64,000 nucleotides of DNA from contig JBGORM010000006.1 of the NCBI GenBank assembly GCA_041538185.1, forward strand, positions 186,001 to 250,000. The letters run 5' to 3'. The notes beneath the pieces were generated by a model, which ran no database searches, had not been told where the DNA came from, and worked only from the letters and a program-made list of their open reading frames with translations. Positions 1-8,543 of the stretch are shown piece by piece (within the stretch, counting starts at the first letter, position 1; each line of letters starts with the position of its first letter). The DNA is from Melioribacteraceae bacterium 4301-Me. GTDB lineage: Bacteria; Bacteroidota; Ignavibacteria; Ignavibacteriales; Melioribacteraceae. Position numbers and translations under genes: made by a program.

Positions 1-1359
1 AGTGAAATTAGCATCGGTGGTGAAGAAGAAAATGACCTCGAGGATGGGAAGTTAAATTTAAAAGAGCGTAAAAAGGACTTAAGTGCTACTGAAATAGAGA
101 TTATTAAAGAAGTTGATGAAAAATTAGCATGGATAGAAAAGTCGACTCAGAAGCAAAGAAAAGAGACAAATATAGATGGAAATGCAATTAAGATTGAACA
201 GTTGAAAATGATTATCGCTGCTGCAGAGTCGATTAATTCCACAATTAAAATAGATGAAGTGCTTCAAAAAATTGTTGATGTTGCATGTAATCTTACAAGT
301 GCAGAACGTGGTACACTTTATTTAGTTGATAAAGAAAAAAATGAAATTTGGTCTAAAATTGCTATTGGCAGTGAAACACATGAGATAAGATTGAAAATTG
401 GGGAGGGGCTTGCTGGTCACGTAGCTAAAACTGGGGAGTTAATTAACAGCAAAAATGTTCATAACGACCCTCGTTTCAATAGTGCCTTTGATAAGCTGAG
501 TGGCTATACTACTCAAAACATGATTTGTTTTCCAATTAAGAACAAGCAGGGAGAAATAATAGGTGTTCTTCAATTGCTTAATAGTTCGAGAGGTGAGTTT
601 AGTAAATTAGATGAAGAGTTCCTTGAAGCATTGTCAATTCATTCTGCAATTGCTATACAAAATGCAGAATTAGTTGAAAAGCTCTTACAACTTGAAAGAA
701 ATCAAACTCTGGGCAAAATGGCTAATTTTCTTATACAAGACATTAAAAAGCCAATATTGGTCAGCAAAAGATATGCTGAACATCTCGCAAGCCGAAATCA
801 ATCCCCTGAACTTAAGCAAGTAATTGATATGCTGCTTGAACAATTATCGCAAGTGACAGACCTCGTACAAACAATTTCCAGTTACGCGATAGGCAAAGCA
901 ATTTTAAGAACTACAACTGTAAGTCTAAACAAAACATTAGATGACTTTGCTACACGCATTAGTTCTTTTGTTCAATCTCATAATTGCTCAATTGAATCTC
1001 ATTACGATAAAGATGTTTTAGTTAAACTTGATAGCAAAGAATTTTTCCTTTGCTATAACCATATCATAAAAAATGCCTGCGACGCTATGCCAGATTCAGG
1101 TATAATTGCCATTTCTACTAAACGCGAGGGAAAGAATGTAAAGATAATTTTTAAAGATCAGGGACTTGGAATACCAAATGGATTTAAAGATAAGATTTTT
1201 GAACCATTTATCTCTCATGGTAAAAAGGAAGGTACTGGATTAGGCCTAACTATTACTAAGAAAATTGTAGAAGCACACAACGGCACTATTGAAATTGATA
1301 GTACAATTGGTGAAGGAACAACAGTCACAATTACTTTACCAATAGCCTCCATTTACTAG
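1..1359 (+). CDS. GAF domain sensor kinase-like protein (5' end outside window)
   Basis: The reading frame is open from base 1, so the N-terminus is missing; 452 residues are visible, ending in TAG. The first ~67 residues are charged and linker-like. A GAF domain follows (about residues 85-230), then a HATPase_c domain with an N box (NACDAMPD, ~358), G1 box (DQGLGIP, ~387), FEPF and G2 box (GTGLGL, ~412). The DHp helix reads IQDIKKPI (~245-252) where kinases normally have H-[DE]-[IL]-x-x-P, so the phospho-accepting histidine is not seen. It may be a kinase with a degenerate acceptor or an ATPase-type regulator. A TTG at 202 could be read as a start, but the open upstream frame argues against it. 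miaA begins 5 bases downstream, suggesting co-transcription. Confidence 0.85.
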   Translation, partial: SEISIGGEEENDLEDGKLNLKERKKDLSATEIEIIKEVDEKLAWIEKSTQKQRKETNIDGNAIKIEQLKMIIAAAESINSTIKIDEVLQKIVDVACNLTSAERGTLYLVDKEKNEIWSKIAIGSETHEIRLKIGEGLAGHVAKTGELINSKNVHNDPRFNSAFDKLSGYTTQNMICFPIKNKQGEIIGVLQLLNSSRGEFSKLDEEFLEALSIHSAIAIQNAELVEKLLQLERNQTLGKMANFLIQDIKKPILVSKRYAEHLASRNQSPELKQVIDMLLEQLSQVTDLVQTISSYAIGKAILRTTTVSLNKTLDDFATRISSFVQSHNCSIESHYDKDVLVKLDSKEFFLCYNHIIKNACDAMPDSGIIAISTKREGKNVKIIFKDQGLGIPNGFKDKIFEPFISHGKKEGTGLGLTITKKIVEAHNGTIEIDSTIGEGTTVTITLPIASIY

Positions 1360-1364
1360 ATTGA

Positions 1365-2270
1365 ATGAATTATAATTTAATTACAATTTTGGGTCCAACT
1401 GCAGTTGGTAAAACCCGCCTCGCTGTAAAACTTGCTTATCATTTTAATGGTGAAATTATCTCAGCCGATTCGAGACAAGTCTATAAAAGTATGGATATTG
1501 GCACGGGTAAAGATTTGTCAGATTACATAATGGAGGGGGAAAAAATTCCATATCATTTAATTGATGTAATTGAACCTACTGAGGAATTCAACTTGTTTTT
1601 ATTTAATCAAATGTTTTACGATGCTTATCATAAAATTACTTCAAAGAAAAAAATTCCATTTTTAACTGGAGGAACTGGCTTATATCTCCATTCTATTCTC
1701 AAAGGATATCTTCTTGAAAAAGTTAATATGGAAAACGCACAATATGATGAATTAAGCAAACTTAGCATTGAAGAGCTTACTTCCAAACTTAAAATGCTAA
1801 ACCCAAACCTGCATAATACAACAGACCTTAAAATAAAAGACAGGGTAATTAAAGCAATTATAATTGCTCAAAACAAAAATAAAACTGAAAAAAGTGTTAA
1901 AAAGAAAATTAACTCCCTCACAATAGGAGTTAAACTCGATAGAGAAAAACTAAAAGAAAGAATAACAGAGAGACTAAAACATAGACTTAACAGCGGCATG
2001 GTTGAAGAAGTAAAAAATTTATTGGCTAATGGAATTTCTTACGACAAATTAATTTTTTTTGGACTTGAGTACAGGTATATAGCACAATATCTTAAAGGAG
2101 AATTAAATTATAATGATATGTTCCAAAAACTTAATAGTGCTATACATAACTTTGCAAAAAGACAAATGACTTGGTTCAGAAAAATGGAAAGAGAAGGAAT
2201 AAAAATTCACTGGATTGAAGGTCCCAATTTTGAACTTGCAAAAAAAATTATAGAAGAAAATTATTCTTGA
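1365..2270 (+). CDS. miaA: tRNA dimethylallyltransferase MiaA
   Basis: Transfers the dimethylallyl group of DMAPP to N6 of A37 in tRNAs reading UNN codons. The P-loop GPTAVGKT is at residues 10-17. The family motifs ADSRQVYKSMDIGTGK and GGTGLYL follow. The C-terminal part has the FAKRQMTWFRKM segment typical of MiaA. Its 301 residues match the family length. It starts with ATG 5 bases after the upstream kinase stop, so it is probably the distal gene of that unit. A hairpin with a T-run at 2384-2430 would end the transcript. Confidence 0.95.
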   Translation: MNYNLITILGPTAVGKTRLAVKLAYHFNGEIISADSRQVYKSMDIGTGKDLSDYIMEGEKIPYHLIDVIEPTEEFNLFLFNQMFYDAYHKITSKKKIPFLTGGTGLYLHSILKGYLLEKVNMENAQYDELSKLSIEELTSKLKMLNPNLHNTTDLKIKDRVIKAIIIAQNKNKTEKSVKKKINSLTIGVKLDREKLKERITERLKHRLNSGMVEEVKNLLANGISYDKLIFFGLEYRYIAQYLKGELNYNDMFQKLNSAIHNFAKRQMTWFRKMEREGIKIHWIEGPNFELAKKIIEENYS

Positions 2271-2383
2271 TAAACAATAATTATGCAATAGCATTCAAAA
2301 AAGATGATTCCCCATATAAAAGAAAAAATGGAAATCAAATTCCTTTGTTTTTTATGCATGTAGTACTTTAATGATAAATTTAA

Positions 2384-2430
2384 CTTGTTTTATCCCCGAT
2401 TAGAAACGTCGGGACAAGTTTTTATTTTTT
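2384..2430 (+). terminator. Rho-independent terminator after miaA
   Basis: Stem of CTTGT/ACAAG plus CCCGA/TCGGG (with a bulge on the 5' side) around a 9-base loop, followed directly by a T-rich run. It lies about 115 bases after the miaA stop, with no gene between. Confidence 0.6.
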
Positions 2431-2443
2431 CTACTGTTTTATC

Positions 2444-2695
2444 AATAAGCCAATAAGGTTTGTTTTCTCTTTTGTTTATGTTACTAAAGCTGTAAAGAAA
2501 AAGAATAAGGTTTTTTGAGAATTCACCACATTGTGGAGTGGTGGATGACCACATTTCGTGGTAGGAAAAAATAAATTAACATAAAAGGGCACTCTCAGAA
2601 ATAAATAAATAGCAGGTGAACATTATAAGAGAAAGTAGTGAACCTTAGTAACATGTTGGACAGCACAGAGTGCAGATTGACCTTATTAGCTTATT
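2444..2695. repeat. MITE-like element, copy 1
   Basis: Begins with AATAAGCCAATAAGGTT and ends with ACCTTATTAGCTTATT, the inverted ends shared by the elements at 18217, 18722, 56580 and 57061. Inside are the family's GAGAATTCACCAC hairpin and an ACCTTAGTAAC subterminal motif. At 252 bp it is longer and more diverged than the other copies. It fills most of the 2271-2803 spacer, which holds no convincing gene. Confidence 0.65.
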
Positions 2696-2803
2696 GTTCA
2701 AAATGATATCTACCTTAAATTTTGACAGTAAGATTGTAAAAGCCGGAAAAGTAAGAATAAGGTAAAATAGAAAGTTAGTAAATAAAGAAATGCAAATGCA
2801 TAG

Positions 2804-4156
2804 ATGGGGTTAAATTGTTATATGATCAAAAATAAATTTCCAGAATATGTAAAAGAATATCTGCAAAAAAGTTTAAATCCCATTTGGCGGCTTGAAACCA
2901 GCCCAGAAAAATTGTACGATAATATTATTGTTGTGCCAGCCATACAAGAAAAAGAAAATATCAAATTGCTTTTAGGCTCATTGGCTAACTGTGATAACAA
3001 ATATTTTAATTCAACATTAGTAATGTTTGTTGTTAATGCTTTGTCTAACTCTTCAAATAAAATTTTGGAAGAGAATTTGGATACCTTAGATTATCTAAGA
3101 AAATTTGTCCAAAAAAACTTTGATGATGATAAATTGCTGATGAAGTTAAATTCACTTGGCTTGAACATTGGAGTTGTCGATGCTACAAGTCATAAAAAAA
3201 CAATGCCGACAAAAGAAGGAGGGGTTGGATTTGCGAGAAAAATAGGTATGGATTTGGCTCTTCAATATTTTGATTATCATTCATCTAATAAAAAATTAAT
3301 TATTTCTTTAGATGCAGATTGTACCGTAGAGCCGAATTATTTGACCGAGATTGTGGAGTATTTTAATAAATGTCCTAGCCATTGTGCTTATGTTAAATTT
3401 GAACATCCGCTTCCTGATGATGAACAGCTAGCCAAAGCGGCGATTAACTACGAAATTTTTTTGCGATATTATGTCTTAGGACTAAAATATGCTAACTCGC
3501 CTTATGCTTATCATTCTATTGGTTCTACAATTATTTGCGATGCTGAAAGTTATATTAAAGTCGGGGGCATGAGCAAAAATAAAGCTGGAGAAGATTTTTA
3601 CTTTTTGGAAAAGCTTGCAAAGATTACAACAGTAGAAGAAATTTCTGCAACTAAAGTTTATCCGTCAGCGCGCTCTTCCTGGCGTGTTCCTTTTGGTACT
3701 GGACAAAGAATTGGAAGATTTCTTTCAAATAACAAGAACGAGTATATACTGTATGACCCGCAAACATTTTTTATTCTTAAAGAATGGATAAGTGAATTTC
3801 ATTCTAATACAATTTACAACGCTGATAATTACTTGCAAAAAGCGAAAAGAATTAATAATGCTTTGCACGATTTTTTAATTCAAAATTCATTTGATATAAC
3901 ATGGAATAAAATATTAAAAAATTCAAAAAGTGAGAGACAAATACAAAATCAAAAGAAATTATGGTTTGATGCTTTTAAAACACTTAAATTGATTCACTTT
4001 TTAAGAGATACATCATTCCCTTCAATTAATATGTTTGACGCATTAGATATAATTCTGAACAAATATGGCATCAATTGCTTTAGAAGAGCTAACGAGGTAA
4101 TACCGCCAATAGAAATTCAATTGAAATATTTAAGCAAACTACGTGAATTAACGTAA
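2804..4156 (+). CDS. Putative family 2-like glycosyltransferase
   Basis: A 450-residue protein with features of a GT-A glycosyltransferase: an N-terminal IVVPAIQE strand, a central LDADC (about residues 168-172) resembling the metal-binding DxD with a following EPNYL segment, and GGMSKNKAGEDFYFLEKL (~262-279), like the acceptor-side GxxEDxxL region of GT2 enzymes. No signal peptide or membrane segments are evident. The second ATG at 2822 is an equally possible start; neither has a clear Shine-Dalgarno sequence. It stands alone between a repeat element and the prfA leader, so its glycan target cannot be inferred. Confidence 0.65.
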   Translation: MGLNCYMIKNKFPEYVKEYLQKSLNPIWRLETSPEKLYDNIIVVPAIQEKENIKLLLGSLANCDNKYFNSTLVMFVVNALSNSSNKILEENLDTLDYLRKFVQKNFDDDKLLMKLNSLGLNIGVVDATSHKKTMPTKEGGVGFARKIGMDLALQYFDYHSSNKKLIISLDADCTVEPNYLTEIVEYFNKCPSHCAYVKFEHPLPDDEQLAKAAINYEIFLRYYVLGLKYANSPYAYHSIGSTIICDAESYIKVGGMSKNKAGEDFYFLEKLAKITTVEEISATKVYPSARSSWRVPFGTGQRIGRFLSNNKNEYILYDPQTFFILKEWISEFHSNTIYNADNYLQKAKRINNALHDFLIQNSFDITWNKILKNSKSERQIQNQKKLWFDAFKTLKLIHFLRDTSFPSINMFDALDIILNKYGINCFRRANEVIPPIEIQLKYLSKLRELT

Positions 4157-4205
4157 TGTTATGTTACCTCAAACCCGATAAGAACACAAAGCCAAATATA
4201 GCCTA

Positions 4206-4303
4206 TTTCGTCCCTAAAGGGACTTTATTTATTTTTTTTAATTTATTCTACAAATATTACATTCCTACGGAATTTTAGCTCCTTAGGAGCGAGATTTTTT
4301 TAG
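4206..4303. repeat. Multi-hairpin interspersed repeat (GTCCCTAAAGGGAC type)
   Basis: Contains the small palindromes GTCCC-TAAA-GGGAC (4210-4223), TTCCTACGGAA and GCTCCTTAGGAGC, separated by A/T-rich spacers with a CTACAAATATT segment. A related array is at 57434-57498. No coding potential. Confidence 0.5.
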
Positions 4304-4402
4304 AAAAGAACTTTTGTATATTTTATGTAGGGCTGAGGTAACCTCGACCCTACAATCTGTAGGCTAACTTTACTATATTTACACCCCAATTTTGAGGTAA
4401 TG

Positions 4403-5473
4403 ATGGATTTTTTAGAAAAGTTAAAAGGCGTAAAAGAAAAATTTGACAAGATAACCGTGCAACTTTCTAACCCGGAAATTTTGTCAGACCAATCAAAAGT
4501 TATCTCTTTAAGCAAGGAAAGAAGTGAGCTTTTAGATATTGTAAATGCATACGATGAATACAGTAAAATAATAAACAATATTGAAGGAAATCAGGAAATC
4601 ATTGATACTGCAGACGACATGGAATTAGTTGAGGTAGCAGAAGCAGAAATAAAAGAGTTAAAAGAAAAGAAGATTGAACTGGAAGAGAAAATCAAGTTAT
4701 TATTAATACCGAAAGATCCCGATGATGATAAAAATGTCATTGTGGAGATTAGAGCCGGCACAGGGGGTGAAGAAGCCGGGCTATTTGCAGCTGATCTTTA
4801 TAGAATGTACTCCCGCTTTGCAGAACTTAAGGGTTGGAAGAAAGAGCTAATTGACTTGAACGAAACGGGACTCGGTGGATTGAAAGAAGTAATTTTTAAT
4901 TTATCTGGCAATGGTGTTTATGGTGACATGAAATTTGAAAGCGGTGTTCATAGGGTGCAAAGGGTTCCGGCAACTGAAGCGAGCGGGAGAATTCACACAT
5001 CAGCGGCTTCGGTTGTAGTTTTACCTGAAGTAGAAGATATTGAAATTGATTTGGACCCTAACGATTTACGGATTGATGTTTACAGAAGCGGTGGAGCAGG
5101 TGGCCAAAATGTAAATAAAGTTGAAACTGCTATACGTATTACTCACATTCCAACTGGAATTGTAGTTCAGTGTCAGGATGAGCGTTCTCAATTAAAGAAT
5201 AGGCAAAAGGCAATGAAGGTACTTAAAGCGCGTTTGTACGATATGAAAATGAGCGAACAAATCAATGAGATAGCAGCTCAAAGAAAATCAATGGTACGAA
5301 AAGGAGATAGAAGCGATAAAATTCGTACTTACAATTTTCCTCAAAATAGAGTTACCGACCATAGAATTGGACTCACACTTTATAACCTTGACAGCATTAT
5401 GGAAGGCGATTTGTTCGAACTAATTGAGAAATTGAAAATTGCAGATAGAACAGAGAAGCTTAATGCTGTATGA
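4403..5473 (+). CDS. prfA: Peptide chain release factor 1
   Basis: Reads UAA and UAG stop codons and triggers peptidyl-tRNA hydrolysis on the ribosome. The catalytic GGQ is at residues 233-235 inside [10 protein letters not shown]. The stop-codon-reading PAT tripeptide (~189-191, [10 protein letters not shown]) identifies RF1 rather than RF2. At 356 residues it is full length. I chose the second ATG of an ATGATG pair because GAGGT lies just upstream. Upstream there is an imperfect inverted repeat at 4327-4353. It is convergent with the licD-like gene; no strong terminator is visible between them. Confidence 0.96.
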   Translation: MDFLEKLKGVKEKFDKITVQLSNPEILSDQSKVISLSKERSELLDIVNAYDEYSKIINNIEGNQEIIDTADDMELVEVAEAEIKELKEKKIELEEKIKLLLIPKDPDDDKNVIVEIRAGTGGEEAGLFAADLYRMYSRFAELKGWKKELIDLNETGLGGLKEVIFNLSGNGVYGDMKFESGVHRVQRVPATEASGRIHTSAASVVVLPEVEDIEIDLDPNDLRIDVYRSGGAGGQNVNKVETAIRITHIPTGIVVQCQDERSQLKNRQKAMKVLKARLYDMKMSEQINEIAAQRKSMVRKGDRSDKIRTYNFPQNRVTDHRIGLTLYNLDSIMEGDLFELIEKLKIADRTEKLNAV

Positions 5474-5531
5474 TGACTTACCAATACTATAGCCACAAAA
5501 TGACTTTAGTAATGTATGGGGTCTTTTGCAA

Positions 5532-6572
5532 TTAATTACTTTGATTTACCCATTGCTTTTTAAATCTTTTATAGCTGTAGAGAATGAAATTAGTCAGAAG
5601 AGTAGGATTGAATTTGGTAACAAGTGACATAAACAATAAAAGGAAAGAACTTATATGAATTAAAATCTTTTGCCATCTTTTTCTATTAATTGCAAGATTG
5701 ATAAAGCCATAATAATGCACTTTTTTTAGCAAATCTTTTATATCTTTTTTAGGTAGATAGTTTTTCAATAAAATGCTAAAGTGAGTAATTCTTTTTTCTG
5801 GAGGAGGGGGTTGAAGGTAATTGCTGCCGAAAAGAACAGTAAGATAATTTCCTACATTTTTCGGACAACTGAAGTTATATCCTTCAAAATTAATTTTGGC
5901 AAGGGGATATATATCTTCTAATTTATAATATTCTCTTTCGTAATCAACTAAGGTATCATTAAAGCTGTAATTAATTAGACAATTGTTCACATCATAATTC
6001 GAAGTGCTTTCATTCATATAACTGTTATAATAATTAAAAAAATATTCCTTAGCTTTGATTGGATTTTTAAATTTTGTTAAAAACTCTCGATGAATATCGA
6101 GTATATCATTTTCTTTTTTTGCTTTTCCTCTGACGAAAATGCTAGCCACATTAGTTAAGCTTTTGTCAATTGCAATGGCTTCTTCTGTGTTTTTTATAAA
6201 TTTTACTGGTATCAAATCTATTTTAACAGGGAAAATGTAATCGACTAAGAGCGAGGATGTTCCGAAACAATCATGCCAGGTTAAAAATTTTTCGTCATGG
6301 AAATAAAGCAAGTATTTATCACTTTTATTAGAATAATTATTAAGGAGAAAAATCAATTTATCATAATCATTTTTGGGAAGGCATATATCTATGTCATCAT
6401 CCCATGGAATAAAGCCATTATGCCTTACAGCTCCTAACAACGTACCCCCATCTATCCAGTAATTCAGCTTGTTTTCTTTGCATAGCTTGTCTACCAATAA
6501 GAGCAGGTTTAAACATTCTTTTTGAGCTAAACGAAGTGCCTCGGATTTATCTTCTATTTTATTGATTCTCAT
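5532..6572 (-). CDS. LicD-like phosphotransferase
   Basis: The family moves a phospho-alcohol (classically phosphocholine from CDP-choline) onto surface glycans. The LicD nucleotidyltransferase-fold core is near residues 41-64: DGGTLLGAVRH followed by IPWDDDIDI. The C-terminus has a hydrophobic, possibly membrane-associated stretch (about 300-335). Its 346 residues fit the family. The start overlaps the end of the upstream LicC-like gene by 14 bases, so the two are translationally coupled. It is the last gene of a four-gene minus-strand cassette. The alcohol and the acceptor sugar are not known. Confidence 0.87.
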   Translation of the reverse strand: MRINKIEDKSEALRLAQKECLNLLLLVDKLCKENKLNYWIDGGTLLGAVRHNGFIPWDDDIDICLPKNDYDKLIFLLNNYSNKSDKYLLYFHDEKFLTWHDCFGTSSLLVDYIFPVKIDLIPVKFIKNTEEAIAIDKSLTNVASIFVRGKAKKENDILDIHREFLTKFKNPIKAKEYFFNYYNSYMNESTSNYDVNNCLINYSFNDTLVDYEREYYKLEDIYPLAKINFEGYNFSCPKNVGNYLTVLFGSNYLQPPPPEKRITHFSILLKNYLPKKDIKDLLKKVHYYGFINLAINRKRWQKILIHISSFLLLFMSLVTKFNPTLLTNFILYSYKRFKKQWVNQSN

Positions 6573-7209
6573 GAAGGTCTATTTTGTTTGATACGTAATC
6601 GAGGTCTTGGGGTGTGTCTATCTCATAGCATTCTATTTCACATGCCTGAATAGGTAAGAATTTTTCTAATTCTTGGTAAACGTAATGCCCTTCTTTACTT
6701 ATTCTTATCTTGTTAAAATATGCGATGCCAGTCCATTCATATTCTGAAATTTTCTCTCTGCTAAATTTTATCACTTTGCCTTCTTTATTAAGCTGGACGA
6801 AGACAGGTTCTTCTGTATATGCTTTTGTAATTCCTATTAAATTTTCTCCTTGAATAATTTGATTAAGAAAAAGGTTATAATTTTTTTTGTCGATGTACAT
6901 ATCACCATCAATATTAATAAAAGGTTCTGATAGGTCATATGAGCCCAAATATAGGCTATAGGAATTAGTAGTTGTACGATAATCGGGATTACGAACAAAG
7001 ATTACATCATTACGTATAGAGCGGACGTATTCTATTACTTCTTCTTCCTTAAATCCTACTACAATGCGAATATTAGGTACATCTTCTAATACCTTTAACA
7101 AATAGTAGATTAATTTATGGTTGCCAATTTTTACTAAACATTTTGGCATATCTAAGCCTAATCTACTGCCAATTCCGGCAGCACAAATAACTGCATTTTT
7201 AATTTTCAT
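6559..7209 (-). CDS. LicC-like nucleotidyltransferase (sugar/choline-P type)
   Basis: A 216-residue GT-A-fold nucleotidyltransferase. The N-terminal AAGIGSRLG (residues 10-18) is the NTP-binding loop. MPKCLVKIGN resembles the PK motif, and the NIDGDMYI segment holds the metal-binding acidic residues. Length and layout match LicC (CTP:phosphocholine cytidylyltransferase) better than longer sugar nucleotidyltransferases. Placement directly before a LicD-like gene supports activation of a phospho-alcohol with CTP. It overlaps the HAD gene by 11 bases upstream and the LicD-like gene by 14 downstream. Substrate is inferred from context only. Confidence 0.82.
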   Translation of the reverse strand: MKIKNAVICAAGIGSRLGLDMPKCLVKIGNHKLIYYLLKVLEDVPNIRIVVGFKEEEVIEYVRSIRNDVIFVRNPDYRTTTNSYSLYLGSYDLSEPFINIDGDMYIDKKNYNLFLNQIIQGENLIGITKAYTEEPVFVQLNKEGKVIKFSREKISEYEWTGIAYFNKIRISKEGHYVYQELEKFLPIQACEIECYEIDTPQDLDYVSNKIDLHENQ

Positions 7210-7825
7210 TTGTGTAATGTTCTTTAAATGATGATAATAGATTTGCTAGAGACTTAGAATCATAGCAAACGTAATCAGATATTTTAATTAACGAGGAAAC
7301 AGGCTCGTGAACTCCGCCGAATGCTAAGGATTTATCAGAAATTTCGAACATTGAACAATCATTCATTCCATCACCAATAGAAATTACAATGTCGAATCTT
7401 TTCTTTAATGTTTTTACCGCATCTGATTTATTTAATATATGGGATATTCCGGATAAATTATCATGGTCATATGATGCTTTTGATGTAAAATACCCACAGC
7501 CAAACTTTTCTTTTATAAAGTCTTCAATCCAAACATCTAAGTTACCTGTAACAATATAACAGCAGTCTTTATTATTTTTCACAAAGTTTTGTAAATATTT
7601 ATCTACAGTAATCTTGCTTATTATTTGTTTTACTTCTGATATGGGCACTGTGGAAAGGAGTTTTACTCTTAGCTTAAAAGATTTATCGAATGTAATTAAG
7701 CCATCCATTGTAATTTTGGTAAGCAAGTCAATTTCCTCATATAATCCTACTGCTTTGGCTATCTGAGGTAAAATCTCTTCTCTGGTAAGTGTTCCGTCTA
7801 AATCAAAACAAAAGGCTATTTTCAT
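7199..7825 (-). CDS. HAD-superfamily phosphatase (phosphoserine phosphatase-like)
   Basis: A 208-residue HAD-IB-type hydrolase. Motif I is DLDGTLT (residues 8-14, nucleophile Asp8), motif II is the VTG of YIVTGNLD, and motifs III/IV are GDGMNDCSMF. Overall it resembles SerB-like phosphatases. It sits between a methyltransferase (3-base gap) and a LicC-like gene (11-base overlap), so it probably belongs to the same pathway, perhaps making or recycling the alcohol moiety. Housekeeping serine biosynthesis is a less likely alternative given the tight packing. Confidence 0.8.
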   Translation of the reverse strand: MKIAFCFDLDGTLTREEILPQIAKAVGLYEEIDLLTKITMDGLITFDKSFKLRVKLLSTVPISEVKQIISKITVDKYLQNFVKNNKDCCYIVTGNLDVWIEDFIKEKFGCGYFTSKASYDHDNLSGISHILNKSDAVKTLKKRFDIVISIGDGMNDCSMFEISDKSLAFGGVHEPVSSLIKISDYVCYDSKSLANLLSSFKEHYTNEN

Positions 7826-7828
7826 ATC

Positions 7829-8458
7829 TTATGGTTTTTTACAGACAAACATAAAATGCCTTGTATTTTCCCATACATTAGTTGTATCAGGAAAAATGTC
7901 AAATATTTGAATATCTAAAAAGCCTATTTCTTCCAAAAGAGCTTTTTCTTTATCCACTTGTCTATATTCAGCAAAATATTCAGTCCCTAATTCTTGAGAA
8001 AAACCATCTACTATTACATCTTCATGCAAACCACAGTGTGTACGTATTACTAAATGGCCGTTTTGTCTGAGCATAGAATAAATGTTTTGGTATATGCCTT
8101 TCATTTCTTCCTTTGGAAAACATTGTGCAACGCCTAAGCATAGGACCACATCAAAAAGCTTTCTTATTTTAAATCCGATTAGGTCAGCATTTATTACAAG
8201 CATATTAGGGTGATCTATAATAAATTTAGAAAATCCCTCAAATTTTTCGACTGCTGTAATATGCTTGACTTTGTCGACTAACTTATTGATAATTAAACCT
8301 GTGCCACTTCCTAAGTCTAATAATTCGGTGTTCGGATTAATATATTTAGATATAAACTCGACCTCTAAGTCAGAAGTATCGGGTCTTTTATTTTTTGTCT
8401 CTTTTGGGTCTTTTATTTTTTTTGAAAGGTTTTTCCAATAATCTTCACTTTTACTCAT
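7829..8458 (-). CDS. Class I SAM-dependent methyltransferase
   Basis: A 209-residue Rossmann methyltransferase. The SAM-binding motif I is LLDLGSGTGL (around residues 60-69), motif II acidic residue is in AVEKFEG, and VLCLGVAQ corresponds to motif IV. It is the first gene of the four-gene cassette with the HAD phosphatase, LicC-like and LicD-like proteins. N-methylation of a phospho-ethanolamine-like head group is an attractive but unproven role; O-methylation of a sugar is an alternative. A TATCTTTG box on the minus strand at 8496-8503 could be a TAnnTTTG-type -7 element. Confidence 0.8.
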   Translation of the reverse strand: MSKSEDYWKNLSKKIKDPKETKNKRPDTSDLEVEFISKYINPNTELLDLGSGTGLIINKLVDKVKHITAVEKFEGFSKFIIDHPNMLVINADLIGFKIRKLFDVVLCLGVAQCFPKEEMKGIYQNIYSMLRQNGHLVIRTHCGLHEDVIVDGFSQELGTEYFAEYRQVDKEKALLEEIGFLDIQIFDIFPDTTNVWENTRHFMFVCKKP

Positions 8459-8543
8459 TTTAATTGGTGTTTTAATTAATAATATGATTATTACACAAAG
8501 ATATAAATTTATTTTATTACTTTGAATTATCTCTTTCGGTTAA

